This document shows, in pieces, positions 11,155 through 19,963 of a stretch of 64,000 nucleotides of DNA. Source of the DNA: Pseudomonas viridiflava (GTDB lineage Bacteria; Pseudomonadota; Gammaproteobacteria; Pseudomonadales; Pseudomonadaceae); assembly GCF_900582195.1 (NCBI RefSeq), contig NZ_UTHA01000001.1, positions 620,001-684,000 on the forward strand. Direction: 5' to 3'. The notes beneath the pieces are model-generated. The model was not told where the DNA came from. It did no database searches and saw nothing but the letters and a program-made list of their open reading frames with translations. Within the stretch, counting starts at the first letter, position 1. The number at the start of each line of letters is the position of its first letter. A program made the translations under genes and the position numbers.

Positions 11155-12407
11155 TGGGACATATCCGTGTTACCGGGCTGGGCAAAGCCTATAAGCAATA
11201 CCCCAGCCGCTGGAGTCGCCTGGCCGAATGGCTGATTCCTTTTTCGCCGCTACGTCACCGCCAGCATTGGGTACTCAAGGACCTGACCTTCGAGATCCCG
11301 TCCGGCGAAGCCGTGGGCCTTGTCGGGGTCAATGGCGCGGGCAAGAGTACGCTGCTGAAGATGATCACCGGCACCAGCCGACAGACCTGCGGCACCATTG
11401 AGCTGTCGGGTCGGGTCGCCGCGTTGCTGGAGCTGGGCATGGGTTTTCACCCGGACTTCACCGGCCGGCAGAACGCCGTGATGGCCGGGCAACTGCTCGG
11501 TATGCAACTCGAGGAAATCAACGCCTTGATGCCACAGATCGAGAGCTTCGCTGAAATCGGCGAGGCGATTGATCATCCGGTGCGCACCTACTCCAGTGGC
11601 ATGCAGATGCGTCTGGCGTTCAGCGTCGCCACCGCACGCCGCCCCGATATTCTGATCGTCGACGAAGCATTGTCCGTGGGCGATGCCTACTTCCAGCATA
11701 AAAGCTTCGAGCGCATCCGCAGTTTTCGTACGGCCGGGACCACCCTGCTGATCGTGTCACACGACCGCTCGGCGATTCAATCGATCTGCGATTCGGCGAT
11801 CCTGCTCGATGGCGGCCGCATGGCCATGCACGACAGACCCGAAGCGGTGATGGATTACTACAACGCTTTGCTCGCTGAACGTGAGGGCCAGACCGTACGC
11901 CAGGAAATGCTCAGCGACGGCCAGGTGCAAACCGTGTCGGGCACCGGTGAGGCGGGCATTTTGCGCGTGCGTCTGCTGGACCAGTCCGAGCGCTCCATCG
12001 AAGCCGCCGAAGTCGGCCAGTCTGTGGTGCTGGCGGTGGACGTCGAGGTTCGTCAGGACATCGAACGGCTGGTACTGGGTTTCATGATCAAGGATCGCCT
12101 CGGCCAGCCCATGTACGGCATCAACACCCATCGCCAGAACCAGGCACTGGAAAACCTGCGGGCGGGCGAGCGCATCAGCTATCGCTTTGCGTTTGTGATG
12201 GGTCTGGGTAAAGGCAACTATTCCGTGGCCCTGAGCCTGTCGCGGCTGGATTCGCACCTGGATCGAAATTACGAATGGCGTGATCTCGGTCTGGTATTTC
12301 ATGTCATCAACAATCGACGCGAAGATTTCGTCGGTTGCGCATGGCTCAATGCGCAGACCACGATCAGCCGTGATACCGAATCCAGCCGTGTCGAGCGCAC
12401 ACCATGA
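11154..12407 (+). CDS. wzt: ABC-2 polysaccharide exporter, ATPase with glycan-binding domain
   Basis: 417 residues. N-terminal ATPase: Walker A GVNGAGKST at 58-66, signature YSSGMQMRLAFS near 144-155, Walker B DILIVDEAL near 163-171. From about 255 on there is a beta-rich C-terminal domain (VVLAVDVEVRQDIERLVLGF, MYGINTHRQN), which in Wzt proteins recognises the finished, often modified, non-reducing end of the glycan before export. That fits the presence of methyl- and acyltransferase genes in the divergent operon. It overlaps wzm by one base and wbpX by four. Confidence 0.93.
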   Translation: MGHIRVTGLGKAYKQYPSRWSRLAEWLIPFSPLRHRQHWVLKDLTFEIPSGEAVGLVGVNGAGKSTLLKMITGTSRQTCGTIELSGRVAALLELGMGFHPDFTGRQNAVMAGQLLGMQLEEINALMPQIESFAEIGEAIDHPVRTYSSGMQMRLAFSVATARRPDILIVDEALSVGDAYFQHKSFERIRSFRTAGTTLLIVSHDRSAIQSICDSAILLDGGRMAMHDRPEAVMDYYNALLAEREGQTVRQEMLSDGQVQTVSGTGEAGILRVRLLDQSERSIEAAEVGQSVVLAVDVEVRQDIERLVLGFMIKDRLGQPMYGINTHRQNQALENLRAGERISYRFAFVMGLGKGNYSVALSLSRLDSHLDRNYEWRDLGLVFHVINNRREDFVGCAWLNAQTTISRDTESSRVERTP

Positions 12408-13771
12408 CTCGCCTGCTGGTGGAATGCACCCACGTGTTCAAAAACCCGACGATCAACTCGGGCATCCAGCGCGTGGTGCGCAACGTCATCACGCAACTGC
12501 CCGCCAGCGCCGCAGGCGTCGAATGCCTGCCCGTGGTGGTGCTCAACGGCGAACTCTATCGCGTGCTGCAACTGGCATCGCTCGATACGCCTTTTTTCAA
12601 CAGGCTGGAAACGTTGGGTGGACGCCTGGAGCGTCTCGCCCATCGCTTCTGGCAATGGCATCAGAAGCGCGATGGCCAATGCACCTCGAAACTGGCGCGA
12701 CGGATTCTGTATGTCGGCTATCGGCTCACCATCTTCGGCGCATTCGGCCTGCCGATCCGCCTGATTCGACGGATCAATCGCACGCAGTTGCTTAAACGTT
12801 GTTCACCACTGCAACACCAGCCGGGCGATCAACTGGTGCTGCTGGATTCTTCCTGGCACTCGGATTTTTTCGCCCACGTCGAACGGCTCAAACGTGACGG
12901 CGTCGGCATGATTGCGGTTATTTACGATTTGATCCCGCTGACTCACCCACAGTTTTACGACACGCGTCTGGTCGAGGTCTTCAGCGAATGGTTCGACTGG
13001 ATCACTCGCACTGCCGATGGCTACATGGCGATTTCCGCCACGGTGCGCGATCAGGTGCGGGAAGAATTGCAGCGCAGAATCGGTGCCGAGCAGACCAGCA
13101 AGCGCTGGTTCGATTTCTTTCACCTGGGTTCCGAACTGGATCTGCATACCGGCCAGGCGACGGTCGATCCGCGCCTGAAGCAATTGTTTACGACCACCGA
13201 TCCGGTTTACTTGATGGTCAGCACTATCGAGCCGCGCAAGAATCACGCGTATCTGCTCGATGCCTTCGAACACGCCTGGGCCACTGGCTCGACGGCACGG
13301 TTGTGCATCGCCGGAAGGGTCGGCTGGAAATGCGACGCCCTGCTCGCCCGGGTGCGCAATCATCCGCAACTGAACCAGCGTCTGTTCATGTTCAACGACC
13401 TCAGCGACACCAGCCTTGAACACGCTTACGCCCACGCCAGTGCGTTGGTGTTCCCTTCCTTCGTTGAAGGCTTTGGTTTGCCCTTGGTGGAAGCCATGCA
13501 GCGTGGCCTGCCGGCGATGGGCAGCGATATTGCGGTGTTTCGCGAAATCGGCGGCGAGTTCATGGCTTACTTCGATCTGCAGGACCCGCAAAGCCTTGCC
13601 GACCTGATCAATCAATTCCAGCAAAGCGGCCAGTTCCCCGCTGCTCGCAATGTCGCAGATTGGCAGTGGATCGGCTGGCGCGAAGCCAGTCTGCAACTGG
13701 CCGAACGCAGCGTGCTGAATGTTGTGGAGGCGCGGACGACGCCAGCGAGGCAGCATGCGCATAGCGCTTAA
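12404..13771 (+). CDS. wbpX: D-rhamnosyltransferase, GT4-like
   Basis: 455 residues. GT-B fold with a longer N-terminal domain (RLLVECTHVFKNPTINSGIQRVVRN) and a C-terminal donor-binding domain with VSTIEPRKNHAYLLDAF and SFVEGFGLPLVEAMQRG (EX7E). The position between wzt and two more GT4 genes, and the size, match P. aeruginosa WbpX, one of three rhamnosyltransferases that extend the D-rhamnan repeat. Its 3' end overlaps wbpY by 17 bases. Specificity is assigned by gene order, not from residues. Confidence 0.85.
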   Translation: MTRLLVECTHVFKNPTINSGIQRVVRNVITQLPASAAGVECLPVVVLNGELYRVLQLASLDTPFFNRLETLGGRLERLAHRFWQWHQKRDGQCTSKLARRILYVGYRLTIFGAFGLPIRLIRRINRTQLLKRCSPLQHQPGDQLVLLDSSWHSDFFAHVERLKRDGVGMIAVIYDLIPLTHPQFYDTRLVEVFSEWFDWITRTADGYMAISATVRDQVREELQRRIGAEQTSKRWFDFFHLGSELDLHTGQATVDPRLKQLFTTTDPVYLMVSTIEPRKNHAYLLDAFEHAWATGSTARLCIAGRVGWKCDALLARVRNHPQLNQRLFMFNDLSDTSLEHAYAHASALVFPSFVEGFGLPLVEAMQRGLPAMGSDIAVFREIGGEFMAYFDLQDPQSLADLINQFQQSGQFPAARNVADWQWIGWREASLQLAERSVLNVVEARTTPARQHAHSA

Positions 13772-14885
13772 CGCACGCATTCTCCAGGCACCGCGCACCG
13801 GCATCGGCCATTACGTTGCCGAACTGGTCAACGCCTTGCGCAGCGAGCCAGATATTGATGTGACGTTGTTCCACGGCTGGGGCTGGAGTTCGGCACTGCC
13901 GGAAGCGGCCATGCCCGGTTACTCACGCCTGACGCCACTGTTGCGACAGATTCCCGGGGCTTATCAGGCGCGCCGCTGGCTGGAGCAGAAACGCTTCGAT
14001 CAGGGCCGCGCGCAAGGCATCGACCTCTATCACGAACCGAGCCTGTGGCCGCTGGCCTTCGACGGCCCGACCGTAATCACCCTGCACGACCTGACCCATC
14101 TGCATTTCCCCGAGACCCAGCCCGTGGCGCGGCTCAAGGAAATCGAGCGTCGACTGGCTGTCGGGGTGCAACAGGCGCAGGTGATTCTCACCGACTCGCA
14201 AGCCATTGCCGACGAAGCTCAAGCGTATTTCGGTCTGCCTGCCGAGCGCTTTGTGGTGGCCCCACTGGGCGTCGCCGCGCGCTTTCATCCGCGTGAGGCG
14301 AGCGCTATTGACGCAGTGCTCAAGGCGCACGCGGTTGCGGCGCGGGAATATTTCCTGTGTGTGGGCACGCTGGAGCCGCGCAAGAACCTTGGGCTGGCCC
14401 TGCGCGCCCATGCCTTGTTGCCAGAAGCGGTGCGTCAGCGCTTCCCGCTGCTGATCGTCGGCATGGCCGGCTGGGAGCGCGAGCAGTTCAGTGAAGCGTT
14501 GCGTCAGGCACTGGCCAGCGGGCATGTGTGCCTGCTCGGTTATCTGCCCGACGAACACGTAGCGCAGCTGTTGGCCGGCGCGCGTGCGCTGATTTTTCCA
14601 TCGCTGTATGAAGGTTTTGGTCTGCCGGTACTGGAGGCCATGGCCAGCGGCACACCGGTGCTGCTCACCCGCTCTTCGGCAATGCCGGAAGTCGCTGGCG
14701 CAGCGGGCAACTATATTGAAGCTGACGATGCAGAAGGCCTGCGTGATGCGCTGAGCCAACTGATCGACGATCGAGCGCATTGGCAGGCATGCCAAGAAGC
14801 CGGGTTACAGCAGTCACGGCTTTTTTCCTGGGAGCGTTGTGCACAGGCCACCGCCGGTGCCTACCGCCAGGCCATGGGAGGTTGA
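13755..14885 (+). CDS. wbpY: D-rhamnosyltransferase, GT4-like
   Basis: 376 residues from MRIALNARIL; the in-frame ATG 12 codons earlier lies deeper inside wbpX and is less likely, and a GAGG site precedes 13755. GT4 motifs: GTLEPRKNLGLALRA in the linker strand, FPSLYEGFGLPVLEAMASGTPVL with EX7E, and TRSSAMPEVAG. The opening RTGIGHYVAELV is the glycine-rich acceptor-domain loop. Second of the three rhamnosyltransferases; one base separates it from wbpZ. Confidence 0.86.
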   Translation: MRIALNARILQAPRTGIGHYVAELVNALRSEPDIDVTLFHGWGWSSALPEAAMPGYSRLTPLLRQIPGAYQARRWLEQKRFDQGRAQGIDLYHEPSLWPLAFDGPTVITLHDLTHLHFPETQPVARLKEIERRLAVGVQQAQVILTDSQAIADEAQAYFGLPAERFVVAPLGVAARFHPREASAIDAVLKAHAVAAREYFLCVGTLEPRKNLGLALRAHALLPEAVRQRFPLLIVGMAGWEREQFSEALRQALASGHVCLLGYLPDEHVAQLLAGARALIFPSLYEGFGLPVLEAMASGTPVLLTRSSAMPEVAGAAGNYIEADDAEGLRDALSQLIDDRAHWQACQEAGLQQSRLFSWERCAQATAGAYRQAMGG

Positions 14886-16016
14886 ATGCGAGTTCTTCAT
14901 TTTTTCAAGACGTACCTGCCTGACTCGGTCGGCGGCATTGAGCAAGTGATCTTTCAACTGTGCGAAAGCGGCGCCCAGCACGGTATCGACGGCCAGGTGC
15001 TGACGCTCAGTGCTGACCCGACACCGGCCGTGGTGAAATTGGGTCAGCACGAAGTGCACCGGGCCAAACTCGATATTCAATTCGCCTCCACCGGTTTTTC
15101 CTGGAGCGTGTTCAAGCAGTTTCGCGAGATGGCTGCCGAGGCCGATGTAATCAACTACCACTTCCCGTGGCCGTTCATGGACCTGGTGCATTTCGCCAGC
15201 GCCAGGAACAAGCCCACTGTGGTGACCTACCACTCGGACATCATTCGCCAGAAGCACTTGCTGAAACTTTACCGGCCACTGATGAACCGCTTCCTCGCCA
15301 GCGCCGACCGCATCGTTGCCGCTTCGCCGAACTACCTGCACACCAGCGATGTGCTACAGCAGTTTCAGGACAAGACCCGAGTGATCCCCTACGGATTGAA
15401 CAAGGCCGGTTATCCACAGCCGGATACCGAACGAATGAACCGCTGGCGCCAGCAACTGGGGGATAAGTTTTTTCTGTTTGTCGGCGTGATGCGTTACTAC
15501 AAAGGCCTGCACATTCTGCTCGAGGCCCTGAAAGATGTGGATTATCCCGTGGTCATCGTCGGCGCCGGGCCACTGGAACTCGAATTGCACGCTCAGGCGC
15601 AGGCGCTGGGCCTGCGCAACATTCATTTCCTCGGGCGCCTGGGTGACGAGGAAAAAGTCGCACTGCTGCAACTGAGCTACGCCATCGTGTTCCCGTCGCA
15701 CCTGCGTTCGGAAGCTTTCGGCATTTCTTTGCTGGAAGGCGCGATGTACGGCAAACCGATGATCTCCAGCGAGATCGGCACTGGCACGAGCTACATCAAT
15801 ATTCACAACGAAACCGGGCTGGTGGTCCCGCCCAGTAATCCACTGGCATTTCGCGAGGCGATGCGCACGCTTTGGGATGACCCGGTGCGCGCCGCCACCA
15901 TGGGGGTGAAAGCTGAAGCGCGTTATCGGCAGTTATTCACAGCCGATGACATGGGGCGCAAATGGACGGCGTTGTATCAGGAATTGCTGGAAGAAAAATC
16001 GCTGTCCTACGCCTGA
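14886..16016 (+). CDS. wbpZ: D-rhamnosyltransferase, GT4-like, last gene of the rhamnan operon
   Basis: 376 residues. The N-terminus VLHFFKTYLPDSVGGIEQV has the donor-loop GG of GT4 enzymes. The C-terminal domain has FVGVMRYYKGLHILLEAL and FPSHLRSEAFGISLLEGAMYGKPMI (EX7E-type). In P. aeruginosa WbpZ is thought to add the first rhamnose that starts the A-band chain; I infer the same role from order and similarity. A REP doublet follows, then a convergent oxidoreductase gene. An exact DnaA box lies at 15410-15418. Confidence 0.87.
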   Translation: MRVLHFFKTYLPDSVGGIEQVIFQLCESGAQHGIDGQVLTLSADPTPAVVKLGQHEVHRAKLDIQFASTGFSWSVFKQFREMAAEADVINYHFPWPFMDLVHFASARNKPTVVTYHSDIIRQKHLLKLYRPLMNRFLASADRIVAASPNYLHTSDVLQQFQDKTRVIPYGLNKAGYPQPDTERMNRWRQQLGDKFFLFVGVMRYYKGLHILLEALKDVDYPVVIVGAGPLELELHAQAQALGLRNIHFLGRLGDEEKVALLQLSYAIVFPSHLRSEAFGISLLEGAMYGKPMISSEIGTGTSYINIHNETGLVVPPSNPLAFREAMRTLWDDPVRAATMGVKAEARYRQLFTADDMGRKWTALYQELLEEKSLSYA

Positions 16017-16042
16017 ACCCTGTTCTGGAACGCATACCAACT

Positions 16043-16129
16043 GCGGGAGCGAACCTGCTCGCGAATACGGTCTGTCAGCAACAATGATGTTGGCAGATCC
16101 GACGCATTCGCGAGCAGGCTCGCTCCCAC
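16043..16129. repeat. REP doublet (REPIN-like), copy 2
   Basis: Inverted arms GCGGGAGCGAACCTGCTCGC and its near-complement end in GTGGGAG on the other strand. The left arm has two substitutions relative to the other copies. It sits between convergent wbpZ and the oxidoreductase gene and could form a hairpin that limits read-through or protects 3' ends. Confidence 0.9.
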
Positions 16130-16153
16130 AGGGTATTTGTGGTGGGTTCGGAA

Positions 16154-18184
16154 TTACAGATCCAGCACTAGAGGCTGCGTGCTTTGTGCCGGAACTGCAC
16201 AACAAATCAGCACATGCCCCGCTTCCGGAATATCCGCCGGCACCTGTGGATAATTCACCGCACCACTGACCAGCCGTGTCTTGCACGTACCGCACGAACC
16301 ACCACGGCAGCTGAACTCCGGGCGTAATCCGCGGCTTTCCGCCAATTCCAGCAGACTGCCGCCATCCGGTTGCCAGCGTGCTTCCTTGGCCGAGCGCTCG
16401 AACACCACCGGCACCGACGTGGTTGCTGCGGGCGGTTGTTCGATCACGATCGCGTCCGGATCGGCCTGACGTTTCAGCGTCGACGGGCCAAAGGTTTCCG
16501 CGTGAATCTGCGCATCGCGCACATCCAGTTCGCGCAAAGTGTCGTACAACCCTTGGGTGAAACCACCGGGGCCACAGAGCACAAAGTCGAGCTGGTCGAA
16601 ATCCTCGGCATCCAGCAGGTTGCGCAGCACATTACCGTCAATGCGCCCACGCACATCGAAATCCTCGCCCTCTTGCAGATCAGCTTCCGGTTGACTAAGC
16701 AAACGCAGAATTCGTACGGAGTCGCCCGCCGTTTCGAGCAGACGATCCAGCTCCTTGCGAAACGGCTGATCCGCCAGACTGCGCGAACTCTGCAACAACA
16801 GCGTCGGACGAATCCCCCGCGTGCGTAAGCCTTGGTAAACCACCTCGCGCAGCATCGACAGCAACGGCGTGATGCCCACACCGGCAGCCAGCAGCACCAA
16901 CGGTCGCTGCTCCAGCGGCGCGACGGTGAAATGCCCTTGCGGTGCCCGCGCTTCGAGTACATCGCCGACGCGAATCTGTTCATGCAGGTGCGACGAAATC
17001 AGCCCTTCGCGCTTGACGCTGATTCGGTAAAAACCATCCGATGGCGCACTCGAAAGACTGTAAGTACGAATATGTACCTCACCATCAATCGTGAAACGCA
17101 GCGGCAAATGCTGGCCGGCGAGAAACACCGGCAAACCGGCGCCATCGGTTGGCTCCAGATAGATCGAGCGGATGCTGCGACTTTCCGCTTCGATCTTTGC
17201 TACGCGCAGCGGCCGCCATTGGTTGCCCAGCGCCTGTGCCTGCAAACGCGCATCCGCCTCGGCCCAATTGCCGGTCAACAGACTGGTTGGCGACATGCCG
17301 TCGAAGCGCCAGCGCAACGCCAGGGCTGCGGGGCGACGCACCAGCTTCTCCACTTCAAATGTCCACAACCGCTCCGCACCTTGAAACGCCTCGATCTGCG
17401 GATCATCGAGAAGAATCTCGGTACGCCCGCTCAGTTGCAGCAGGTCACCTGTGGAAAAGTCGATGAACAGCAGGCCAGCCTTGGGGTTGAGCAACAAATT
17501 GCCGAGGGTGTTGAAGTGCAGATTGCCGGCAAAGTCGGGGATGGTCAGACGATTGCCTTCCACCCGCACGAAACCGGCCTGGCCACCCCGGTGGGAAACA
17601 TCCACCGCGCGATCGCCCTCGACATCCACATAACTGGCGACAAAAAAAGTATCGGCGCCAGTGATCAACGCCATGGCCGCATCATCGAGGCCGTTCAGAT
17701 GCTCAGCCGGGCGGGTCTTCGGATCCGTCAGCGGCACACGCTGAAACTGGCGCAACTGAATGTATTGCGGGCAGTTGCCGAAGGCCTGATCCACGCTCAC
17801 GTCAAAACCATCAGCGCTCAGATTGCCGACATGGCCGTTGAGGCGATTGCGCCGGCGGGTGTGCAGTTCGATGCCGAGTAAACCAATCGGTTCGCCATTG
17901 CGCAGTTGTGCGGGATCATCGGCAGCGACCTGGCTGGCGAAGTGCAAATGCTCGGGATCTGGCGAATGGGCGAACCCCGGCGCACCTTCGAGCACACTGG
18001 CCCACGGCCGCCCCTGCGCATCGACTGCGCCGTACAGCATGAAGGGCAATTGCTGATAGAACTCACGGTGCTGATCCGGCATCCAGGTGCGAATCACCTT
18101 ACGCCCGAAGGCTTCCATGCGTTCGGCAACGCCGACATGGGCCTGTAACTGTTGCTCGCCAGCGTGCCACGGTGAACGTTCCAT
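16154..18184 (-). CDS. Fusion of FMN split-barrel (PNPOx-like), ferredoxin reductase and [2Fe-2S] ferredoxin domains
   Basis: 676 residues in three parts. About 1-300: pyridoxamine-phosphate-oxidase-like split barrel (LPFMLYGAVDAQGRPWASVLEG, NLLLNPKAGLLFIDF). About 330-570: FNR-type reductase with FAD motif RTYSLSS and NAD(P) motif LLAAGVGITPLLSML. About 590-676: plant-type ferredoxin, cysteines in CRGGSCGTC plus a distal Cys in LICCAVP. It should pass electrons from NAD(P)H through FAD to the Fe-S cluster; the partner or substrate is unknown. ATG at 18184 is chosen over the GTG one codon earlier because of spacing from GGGGAGAGG. The gst gene is 45 bases upstream, in the same direction. Confidence 0.85.
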   Translation of the reverse strand: MERSPWHAGEQQLQAHVGVAERMEAFGRKVIRTWMPDQHREFYQQLPFMLYGAVDAQGRPWASVLEGAPGFAHSPDPEHLHFASQVAADDPAQLRNGEPIGLLGIELHTRRRNRLNGHVGNLSADGFDVSVDQAFGNCPQYIQLRQFQRVPLTDPKTRPAEHLNGLDDAAMALITGADTFFVASYVDVEGDRAVDVSHRGGQAGFVRVEGNRLTIPDFAGNLHFNTLGNLLLNPKAGLLFIDFSTGDLLQLSGRTEILLDDPQIEAFQGAERLWTFEVEKLVRRPAALALRWRFDGMSPTSLLTGNWAEADARLQAQALGNQWRPLRVAKIEAESRSIRSIYLEPTDGAGLPVFLAGQHLPLRFTIDGEVHIRTYSLSSAPSDGFYRISVKREGLISSHLHEQIRVGDVLEARAPQGHFTVAPLEQRPLVLLAAGVGITPLLSMLREVVYQGLRTRGIRPTLLLQSSRSLADQPFRKELDRLLETAGDSVRILRLLSQPEADLQEGEDFDVRGRIDGNVLRNLLDAEDFDQLDFVLCGPGGFTQGLYDTLRELDVRDAQIHAETFGPSTLKRQADPDAIVIEQPPAATTSVPVVFERSAKEARWQPDGGSLLELAESRGLRPEFSCRGGSCGTCKTRLVSGAVNYPQVPADIPEAGHVLICCAVPAQSTQPLVLDL

Positions 18185-18229
18185 CACGACCTCTCCCCTG
18201 CACCGTCGGCACAGTGTGGATTGCGAAAA

Positions 18230-18856
18230 TCAGGCGGTGGTTTGCAGACCGGCGACGGTGCGCGGCATGGCGACGAAACCAGGCAAGGCTTCAACCCGGG
18301 CCAGCCAGGTGCGGACGTTGCCGTAGTCGTCCAGCGACACATTGCCTTCCGGTGCGTGGGCGATGTAACTGTAGGCCGACACGTCGGCAATGCTCGGTTC
18401 GGCGCCGGCCAGATACGGCGTTTTGCCCAACTCGATGTCCATCACCTTGAGCAGGTTGTGCGCCCGGGTAATCGCTTCTTCAGCATTCAACTGTGCGCCA
18501 AACACCGTAACCAATCGTGCAGCAGCAGGTCCGAAAGCAATCGGTCCGGCGGCGGCCGACAACCAGCGCTGCACCCGTGCCGCACCGACTGGGTCGGTTG
18601 GCAGCCAACGGCCGTGGCCGTATTTCTGCGCGAGATACACCAGAATCGCGTTGGAGTCGGCCAGCACTACGCCGCCGTCGTCAATCGCCGGCACCTGGCC
18701 AAAACTGTTGATCGCCAGATACGCCGGCTGCTTGTGCTCACCCTTGGCCAGATCGACGAAGATCAGCTCGGTCGGCAGTTGCAGCAGGGACAACATCAGC
18801 TCGACACGGTGGGCGTGGCCGGAACGTGGAAAGTTGTAGAGTTTGATCGCTTGCAT
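18230..18856 (-). CDS. Glutathione S-transferase family protein
   Basis: 208 residues. An N-terminal thioredoxin fold: [18 protein letters not shown] carries the Ser/Arg region of the glutathione site, [21 protein letters not shown] the cis-Pro and Glu/Asp-Ser motif. A helical C-terminal domain contains [12 protein letters not shown] (the N-capping box). Likely role: conjugation or thiol reduction of an electrophile. It lies directly upstream of the three-domain oxidoreductase and downstream of a LysR gene, all on the same strand, suggesting a small stress or detoxification unit. Confidence 0.88.
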   Translation of the reverse strand: MQAIKLYNFPRSGHAHRVELMLSLLQLPTELIFVDLAKGEHKQPAYLAINSFGQVPAIDDGGVVLADSNAILVYLAQKYGHGRWLPTDPVGAARVQRWLSAAAGPIAFGPAAARLVTVFGAQLNAEEAITRAHNLLKVMDIELGKTPYLAGAEPSIADVSAYSYIAHAPEGNVSLDDYGNVRTWLARVEALPGFVAMPRTVAGLQTTA

Positions 18857-18961
18857 GGTCGACTCCGCTGAACAGGGGCGCCGCTGCGGGGGTGAGCGCG
18901 CCGATGGAGGCCATCATCCACTTACCGCGAAAAGAACAGAATCACCAGAAACTGCAATCGA

Positions 18962-19888
18962 TTATTTCAGCTCATGCAATAACGCTGCGTGTTTAAGCGC
19001 TGGGTGCTCACGCAAAGCCTTGGCCGTGAAATCGACAAAACTGCGGATCCGCGCTGGCGCCTTGCGCCCACCCTGATACACCACGTGGATCGGCAATGGC
19101 GGCAGCTCAAATTCGGCGAGGACGATTTCCAGCTCACCGGTGGCGATTTTGCTGGCGACTTGATAGGACAACACTCGGGTCAAGCCCAGCCCCATACAGG
19201 CTGCGGTAATCGCTGCCTGGTTGGCGGTCACAATCAGACGCGGCTCAGGACGCACGCTGAGCGGTTCGCCCGCGTCGAGAAACGGCCAACTGCGCTGCTG
19301 ACCGATCGCTGAAGTCGCCACCACCGGCGCGCCAGCCAACGCGTGGGGATGAGCCGGTCGGCCATATTTGGCAAAGTAGTCCGGCGAGCCGCAAATGACC
19401 CGACGCACCTCACCTACCCGAACCGCGTGCTGATTGCTGTCCGGCAGATCGCCGATGCGCACCGCCACATCGATGCCTTCCTCGACCATGTTGACGATCC
19501 GATCAACCAACACAGCGTTGATCGTGACATCCGGGTACTGCGCGAGATAACGCGCCATCACCGGCGTCACAAACAAATCACCGAACAACACCGGCGCTGT
19601 CACCGTCAGCTGCCCACGCGGCTCGGCATGACTGCCCGCCGCCGAATCCTCGGCTTCCTGCACCTCGGCGAGAATCCTCCGACAATCTTCCAGGTAACGC
19701 TGCCCCGCTTCGCTCAAATGCACACTGCGCGTGGTGCGGATCAACAACTGCGTGCCGATGCGCAACTCCAGCGCTGCCACCGCCCGCGTGACGCTGGCCG
19801 CCGACAGACCCAGACGTCGCGCGGCAGAGGAGAAGCCTTGCTCTTGGGCGACGGTGGTGAAGATGTGCATTTCCTGGAAGCGGTCCAT
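18962..19888 (-). CDS. LysR-family transcriptional regulator
   Basis: 308 residues. N-terminal winged helix: FTTVAQEQGFSSAARRLGLSAASVTRAVAALE (about 11-42), then LLIRTTRSVHLSEAG. The effector domain starts near 90 with GQLTVTAPVLFGDLFVTP. It belongs to the subgroup that represses or activates adjacent oxidoreductase or GST genes. The downstream same-strand gst begins 106 bases away, so the regulator may control it, although LysR targets are more often divergent. Effector unknown. Confidence 0.9.
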   Translation of the reverse strand: MDRFQEMHIFTTVAQEQGFSSAARRLGLSAASVTRAVAALELRIGTQLLIRTTRSVHLSEAGQRYLEDCRRILAEVQEAEDSAAGSHAEPRGQLTVTAPVLFGDLFVTPVMARYLAQYPDVTINAVLVDRIVNMVEEGIDVAVRIGDLPDSNQHAVRVGEVRRVICGSPDYFAKYGRPAHPHALAGAPVVATSAIGQQRSWPFLDAGEPLSVRPEPRLIVTANQAAITAACMGLGLTRVLSYQVASKIATGELEIVLAEFELPPLPIHVVYQGGRKAPARIRSFVDFTAKALREHPALKHAALLHELK

Positions 19889-19909
19889 GGAGCCTCTCGA
19901 GTCAGATAC

Positions 19910-19939
19910 AAAAATCGCAGCCGAAGCTGCGATTTTTTT
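19910..19939 (-). terminator. Intrinsic terminator after glmS
   Basis: Perfect stem ATCGCAGC / GCTGCGAT with a three- to four-base loop, flanked by A and T runs. On the minus strand the T run follows the stem, 25 bases past the glmS stop. Confidence 0.85.
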
Positions 19940-19963
19940 GTGCGTAGGTCAGCTGTGGATAAC

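Noticed and set aside
19889..19963. Tn7 attachment or end sequence downstream of glmS
   Set aside because: The glmS end is the usual target, but only a terminator and a DnaA box are present; no transposon end.
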